NCBI RefSeq assembly: GCF_007991755.1
Contig: NZ_BJYY01000004.1
Location: forward strand, 1 to 64,000
DNA: 64,000 nt
DNA from: Cellulomonas aerilata
GTDB lineage: Bacteria > Actinomycetota > Actinomycetes > Actinomycetales > Cellulomonadaceae
Reading direction: 5' to 3'
In this document: one piece after another, positions 60,821 through 64,000 of the stretch
Layout: every line of letters starts with the position of its first letter
How positions within the stretch are numbered: the first letter of the stretch is position 1
Notes under the pieces: model-generated
Seen by the model: only the letters and a program-made list of their open reading frames with translations
Database searches by the model: none
What the model was told of the DNA's origin: nothing
Made by a program: the position numbers and the translations under genes

Positions 60821-61774
60821 ATGCGCGAGCTGGTGGTCCTGGGTACGGCGTCGCAGGTGCCGACCCGCACGCGCAACCACAACGGCTACCTGCTGCGCTG
60901 GGACGGCGCCGGCCTGCTCTTCGACCCCGGCGAGGGCACCCAGCGGCAGCTGACGCTCGCCGGGGTGCCGGCGTCCGCGATCACCCGGATCTGCCTGACC
61001 CACGTGCACGGCGACCACTGCTTCGGGCTGCCCGGCGTCCTGTCGCGGCTCGCGCTGGACGGCGTCGAGCACCCCGTGCACCTGCACTACCCGGCGTCGG
61101 GGGAGGAGGTGGTGCGGGCGCTGGTGTCGGTCGGTGCCATCCCCCCGGACCTGCGCCTGCACCCGCACGGGGTCGCCGGCGACGTCGCGGACGGCCTCGC
61201 CGTCGTGCCCCTGCGGCACCGGGTGGAGACCTACGGGTACCGGCTGACGGAGCCGGACGGGCGCACCCTGCTGCCCGAGCGCCTGGAGGCGGCCGGCGTC
61301 CGTGGCCCGGACGTCGCGCGGCTGCAGCGCGACGGCGGGCTGGACGGCGTGCGCCTGGCGGACGTCAGCGTGCGCCGGCCGGGTCAGCGGTTCGCGATCG
61401 TCATGGACACCGCGCGGTGCGAGGGCGCCGAGGAGCTGGCGGACGGCGCGGACCTCCTGCTGGTGGAGTGCACGTTCGCCGACGAGCTGGCCCACCTGGC
61501 CGAGGAGTACCGGCACCTGACCGCGGGGCAGGCGGGCGCGCTGGGCGCCACCGGCGGCGCCCGGTCGGTGGTCCTGACGCACTTCTCGTCCCGGTACCCC
61601 GACGTGGGCCCGCTGCTCCAGGAGGCCCGTGCCCGCGCCGGCGCTCGACCGGTCGCGGCCGCCGAGGACCTGGACCGCTTCGCGTTCCCTGCCCGCCGGG
61701 CCGCCCGCGACGCCGCCGCGGGTGCCGCCCCGGGTGTCGCCCCCGACGCCGCGGCGACCGGGGCACCCGCGTGA
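60821..61774 (+). CDS. rnz: Ribonuclease Z
   Basis: The 317-residue protein has LTHVHGDHCFGLPG (His61, His63, Asp65, His66), VVPLRHRVETYGYR, VMDTARCEGAEELA (Asp ligand) and LTHFSSRY (His ligand), the RNase Z/ElaC set. It matures tRNA 3' ends. The C-terminal 25 residues are Ala-rich and probably disordered. ATG at 60821. Its stop overlaps the start of the DUF1232 gene. Confidence 0.93.
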   Translation: MRELVVLGTASQVPTRTRNHNGYLLRWDGAGLLFDPGEGTQRQLTLAGVPASAITRICLTHVHGDHCFGLPGVLSRLALDGVEHPVHLHYPASGEEVVRALVSVGAIPPDLRLHPHGVAGDVADGLAVVPLRHRVETYGYRLTEPDGRTLLPERLEAAGVRGPDVARLQRDGGLDGVRLADVSVRRPGQRFAIVMDTARCEGAEELADGADLLLVECTFADELAHLAEEYRHLTAGQAGALGATGGARSVVLTHFSSRYPDVGPLLQEARARAGARPVAAAEDLDRFAFPARRAARDAAAGAAPGVAPDAAATGAPA

Positions 61775-62202
61775 GCGAGTCGGTGCGGGACCTGCTGCTG
61801 GGCCTCGGCGGAGGCCTGCTCGCCGCCTGGGTGCTGCTGGCCGCAGCCCTGCTGGCCGCGCACCCGGGACGAGCCGCGCTCGGCGAGGCGCTGCGCGTCC
61901 TGCCGGACCTGCTGCGCCTGCTCGCGCGCCTGGCGCGCGACCGGGCGGTGCCGCGGACCACCCGGGTGCTGCTGTGGCTCACCCTGGCGTACCTGGCGTT
62001 CCCGATCGACCTCATCCCGGACGTCGTGCCGGTGCTGGGCTACGCCGACGACGCGATCGTCGTCACCCTGGTCCTGCGTGCGGTCGTGCGCCGTGCGGGG
62101 GAGGGCACGGTGGAGCGGTGCTGGCCGGGCACGCCGGACGGGCTGGCCGCGGTCACGCGGCTGACCCGGGCACGCCGGCGGCCGCTGCCGGACGGTCCCT
62201 GA
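61771..62202 (+). CDS. DUF1232 (YkvA-like) membrane-associated protein
   Basis: The 143-residue protein has an N-terminal membrane helix (LLLGLGGGLLAAWVLLAAALL) and a DUF1232 core LTLAYLAFPIDLIPDVVPVLGYADD, which is the family's strongest signature. The GTG start overlaps the RNase Z stop (GTGA at 61771-61774), indicating coupling. Function unknown. Confidence 0.9.
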   Translation: MSESVRDLLLGLGGGLLAAWVLLAAALLAAHPGRAALGEALRVLPDLLRLLARLARDRAVPRTTRVLLWLTLAYLAFPIDLIPDVVPVLGYADDAIVVTLVLRAVVRRAGEGTVERCWPGTPDGLAAVTRLTRARRRPLPDGP

Positions 62203-62298
62203 CCAGGCGGCGCGGTCCGGTGGTCGCCGGTGGCGCCACCCGGCGCCGGGCCGGGACGTGCGGCAGGACCGGGGGTCGTGAGCGGTGAGAATGGCACC

Positions 62299-62928
62299 GT
62301 GCGCGTCCAGCCGGTGACACCCGCCGCCGTCGTCGACCACGTCGTGGCGCTGGTGACGACGCGACCGGCAGGTGAGCGGCTGCGCGTCGCGGTGGACGGT
62401 GCCCCGCCGGCCGCCCCTGGTGAGCTCGCGGACGCGCTCGTCGAGCCCCTGCGGCGGGCCGGCCGGCCGGTGGTGCGGGTGTCCGCGGAGGACTTCCTGC
62501 GGCCCGCGTCGGTGCGGCTCGAGCACGGCCGGCACGACCCGGACGCGTTCCTCGACGAATGGCTCGACTCGTCCGCGCTGGCCCGGGAGGTGGTGGACCC
62601 GCTCGGTCCGGACGGGTCGGGCCGCTACCTGCCCAGCCTGTGGGACCCCGTCCGCGACCGTGCGACCCGGGCACCGGCGGTCGACGCCCCGGCCGGGGCC
62701 GTCCTGGTCCTGGACGGGTCGCTGCTCCTGGGCCGCTGGCTCGACCTGGACCTGACCGTGCACCTGGCGCTGCGCGAGCCCACGCTCCAGCGGCGGACGC
62801 CGCCCGAGGACCGGTGGACGCTGCCCGCGTTCGCCCGGTACGCCGAGGAGGTCCGGCCCGAGGCCGTGGCGGACGTCGTCGTGCGGGCGGACGACCCGCG
62901 CCGGCCCGCCCTCGTGCTGCCGGGCTGA
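62299..62928 (+). CDS. Uridine-kinase-like protein without a P-loop
   Basis: The 209-residue protein follows the uridine/phosphoribulokinase plan: LRVAVDGAPPAAPGELADALV (where a P-loop should be), VVRVSAEDFLRPASVRLEHGRHDPDAF (base/sugar-binding region), VLVLDGSLLLGRWLDLDLTVHL. The Walker A Gly-Lys-Ser/Thr is absent, so ATP binding is doubtful. GTG at 62299 is chosen; an in-frame GTG at 62278 would add seven residues. Related actinobacterial proteins are annotated as uridine kinase. Confidence 0.78.
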   Translation: MRVQPVTPAAVVDHVVALVTTRPAGERLRVAVDGAPPAAPGELADALVEPLRRAGRPVVRVSAEDFLRPASVRLEHGRHDPDAFLDEWLDSSALAREVVDPLGPDGSGRYLPSLWDPVRDRATRAPAVDAPAGAVLVLDGSLLLGRWLDLDLTVHLALREPTLQRRTPPEDRWTLPAFARYAEEVRPEAVADVVVRADDPRRPALVLPG

Positions 62929-63014
62929 CGCGCCACGGTGCCGCCGGGGGGCCACCGTGCCGCCGCCGGACGCCGGCGTCGGTGGCCGGTCCGGTCGCCC
63001 GTGGCGGGGACGGC

Positions 63015-63058
63015 GACGGCCGGCCCCCCGGAGTCGTCGCTCCGAGCGGCCGGCCGTC
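63015..63058. terminator. Hairpin terminator between convergent genes
   Basis: Arms GACGGCCGGCC (63015-63025) and GGCCGGCCGTC (63048-63058) enclose an inner CGGAG/CTCCG stem. The structure lies between the kinase-like gene and the DUF2382 gene, both of which end here. Confidence 0.7.
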
Positions 63059-63112
63059 GAGTCGTTCGTCCCGACCTCGTCCCGATGCGGGGTCAGGGGT
63101 GCTGCGGGGCCC

Positions 63113-63985
63113 TCACAGGCCGGTCGTGCCCCGGCGCGTGTCGGCGTCGGTGTCGAGCTCGATCTCTTCCTTGCGGACGTTCTCGGTGACCGTCTCGGTC
63201 TCCGTGACGACGTCGGTGTCGAGGCGCACGCGCTCGACCGGGACGGTCTCCTTGGCGACGACGGGGCGCTCCTCGGTGAGGATCACCTCGTGCTCCTCCT
63301 CGCTGATCGCGGGGCCGGAGAGGGCGTCGCCGACGTTCGCGTCGGTGATCGGCTCGCGCTCGAGCCGCACCTCCTCGTGGGTGACCGGGACGGTGACCGT
63401 CTGCTGCTCGGTGACGATGTACTTGCGCAGACGGGCGCGGCCGGTGGCGACCCGCTCGGTGCCGACGTGGAGCCGCTCCTCCGAGCGCGTCATGGCGTTG
63501 TCGGTGGTGGGGCCCGAGGTGTCGTGGCCGACCGTGCCGTGCTGGTTGAGGTCCGACGCCACGCCGGTCGTCGTCGTGCTGTCCAGCCCGGCGGTGTCCG
63601 TCACGTCGTAGGTGCTGGTCGCCGTGTCGTCGTAGCCCGTGCCGGCCGTCTCGTAGTCCGTGGTGTAGTCCAGGCCGTAGTACCGGTAGAGCTCCGCCTC
63701 CTCGGTCTCCGACAGGTGGCCGTTGGAGTCCTCGACGCGCGGGGCGCCCTTGACCTTCGCCTTGTCGTAGGGGACGACGATCTCGTCGCCGCGGACAGAG
63801 CCCTGGGTGAGGGGGATGAAGGACTCGGCCGTGCCGAACAGGCCGGTGGTGACGGTGACCCACTCCGGGTTGCCGGTCTGGTCGTCCAGGAAGACCTGGC
63901 TGACCTTCCCGATCTTGTCCCCGTCGGTGCCGACGACGGTGCCGCCGGACGTGAGCAGGTTCTGGATCTCGTCAGTGCCGATCAT
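63113..63985 (-). CDS. PRC-barrel and DUF2382 (YsnF/AvaK) stress-response protein
   Basis: The 290-residue protein has a PRC-barrel domain (residues 1-80; GTDGDKIGKVSQVFLDDQTGNPEWVTV, FIPLTQGSVRGDEIVVPY), a Tyr/Thr/Asp-rich linker, and DUF2382 (about 170-275; RSEERLHVGTE, RKYIVTEQQTVTVPVTHEEV, then VILTEERPVVAKETVPVERV). Such proteins are general stress proteins of unknown activity. ATG at 63985 with GGAGGA upstream, near the right window edge. Confidence 0.95.
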   Translation of the reverse strand: MIGTDEIQNLLTSGGTVVGTDGDKIGKVSQVFLDDQTGNPEWVTVTTGLFGTAESFIPLTQGSVRGDEIVVPYDKAKVKGAPRVEDSNGHLSETEEAELYRYYGLDYTTDYETAGTGYDDTATSTYDVTDTAGLDSTTTTGVASDLNQHGTVGHDTSGPTTDNAMTRSEERLHVGTERVATGRARLRKYIVTEQQTVTVPVTHEEVRLEREPITDANVGDALSGPAISEEEHEVILTEERPVVAKETVPVERVRLDTDVVTETETVTENVRKEEIELDTDADTRRGTTGL

Positions 63986-64000
63986 GGTGATTCCTCCACT

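Overview
The window is very GC-rich (mid-70s percent by eye), densely coded, uses many GTG starts, and holds a SAM-IV-type riboswitch, a PhoP-like response regulator, small DivIVA, DUF2510 and Nudix proteins and several apparently leaderless genes. Together these indicate a high-GC Gram-positive actinobacterium. A Cellulomonas-like soil organism is my best guess, but it is inferred from style and gene content, not from a marker gene. I see about 64 protein genes, no rRNA or tRNA, no phage and no insertion sequence. This looks like ordinary chromosome.

Layout. 1-5.4 kb: a sigma factor with a fused zinc-finger domain and a long low-complexity tail (cut by the window edge), small membrane or unknown proteins, a DivIVA-repeat protein, a DUF3224 protein and a GNAT acetyltransferase. 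5.5-9.4 kb: a minus-strand run of 2-hydroxyacid dehydrogenase, alpha/beta hydrolase, ArsR regulator (operator over its own start codon) and SRPBCC protein, then acylphosphatase and a zinc-ribbon metallo-hydrolase. 9.5-14.1 kb: HtrA-type protease, MFS transporter, and a SAM-IV riboswitch with its own promoter ahead of an FMN monooxygenase of the NtaA/DmoA family, pointing to organosulfur use. 14.3-25.4 kb: beta-propeller and lactonase-like proteins, a GT-C glycosyltransferase, two paralogous small membrane proteins around a 40-residue membrane peptide, a MetE-like protein, an SDR, a zinc peptidase and a zinc alcohol dehydrogenase coupled to an SRPBCC-like partner. 25.4-35.2 kb: a GH13 glucosidase-like enzyme, HAD phosphatase, GGDEF/EAL protein, OhrR-like MarR regulator, epimerase, VOC protein and an orphan PhoP-like regulator preceded by a PhoP-box-like direct repeat.

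35.3-51.7 kb is the carbohydrate region. A LacI regulator is divergent from a complete L-rhamnose operon (mutarotase, isomerase, rhamnulose-1-phosphate aldolase fused to a dehydrogenase, rhamnulokinase), with matching promoter-operator pairs before rhaM and rhaI (core TGAAnCGnTTCA). A second LacI gene sits by a translationally coupled Gfo/Idh/MocA dehydrogenase and sugar isomerase. A different core, GGAAnGCGnTTnCC, occurs before that pair, before the regulator itself, and 6-7 kb away before an SDR plus a large FAD oxidoreductase. I read this as one split regulon for an unassigned carbohydrate. Between the two sets lies an array of alternating inverted repeats.

51.7-64 kb: YnfA and DUF2510 membrane proteins, a chemotaxis receptor behind a sigma-28-like promoter (suggesting motility), RNase J, photolyase, DUF2277, PhyH-type dioxygenase, MpaB/DUF2236 protein, Nudix hydrolase, RNase Z coupled to a DUF1232 protein, a uridine-kinase-like protein without a P-loop, and a PRC-barrel/DUF2382 stress protein. 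Nothing here is an obvious new defence or mobile system. The most interesting items are the SAM-controlled monooxygenase, the split LacI regulon, the fused sigma factor and the palindrome array.
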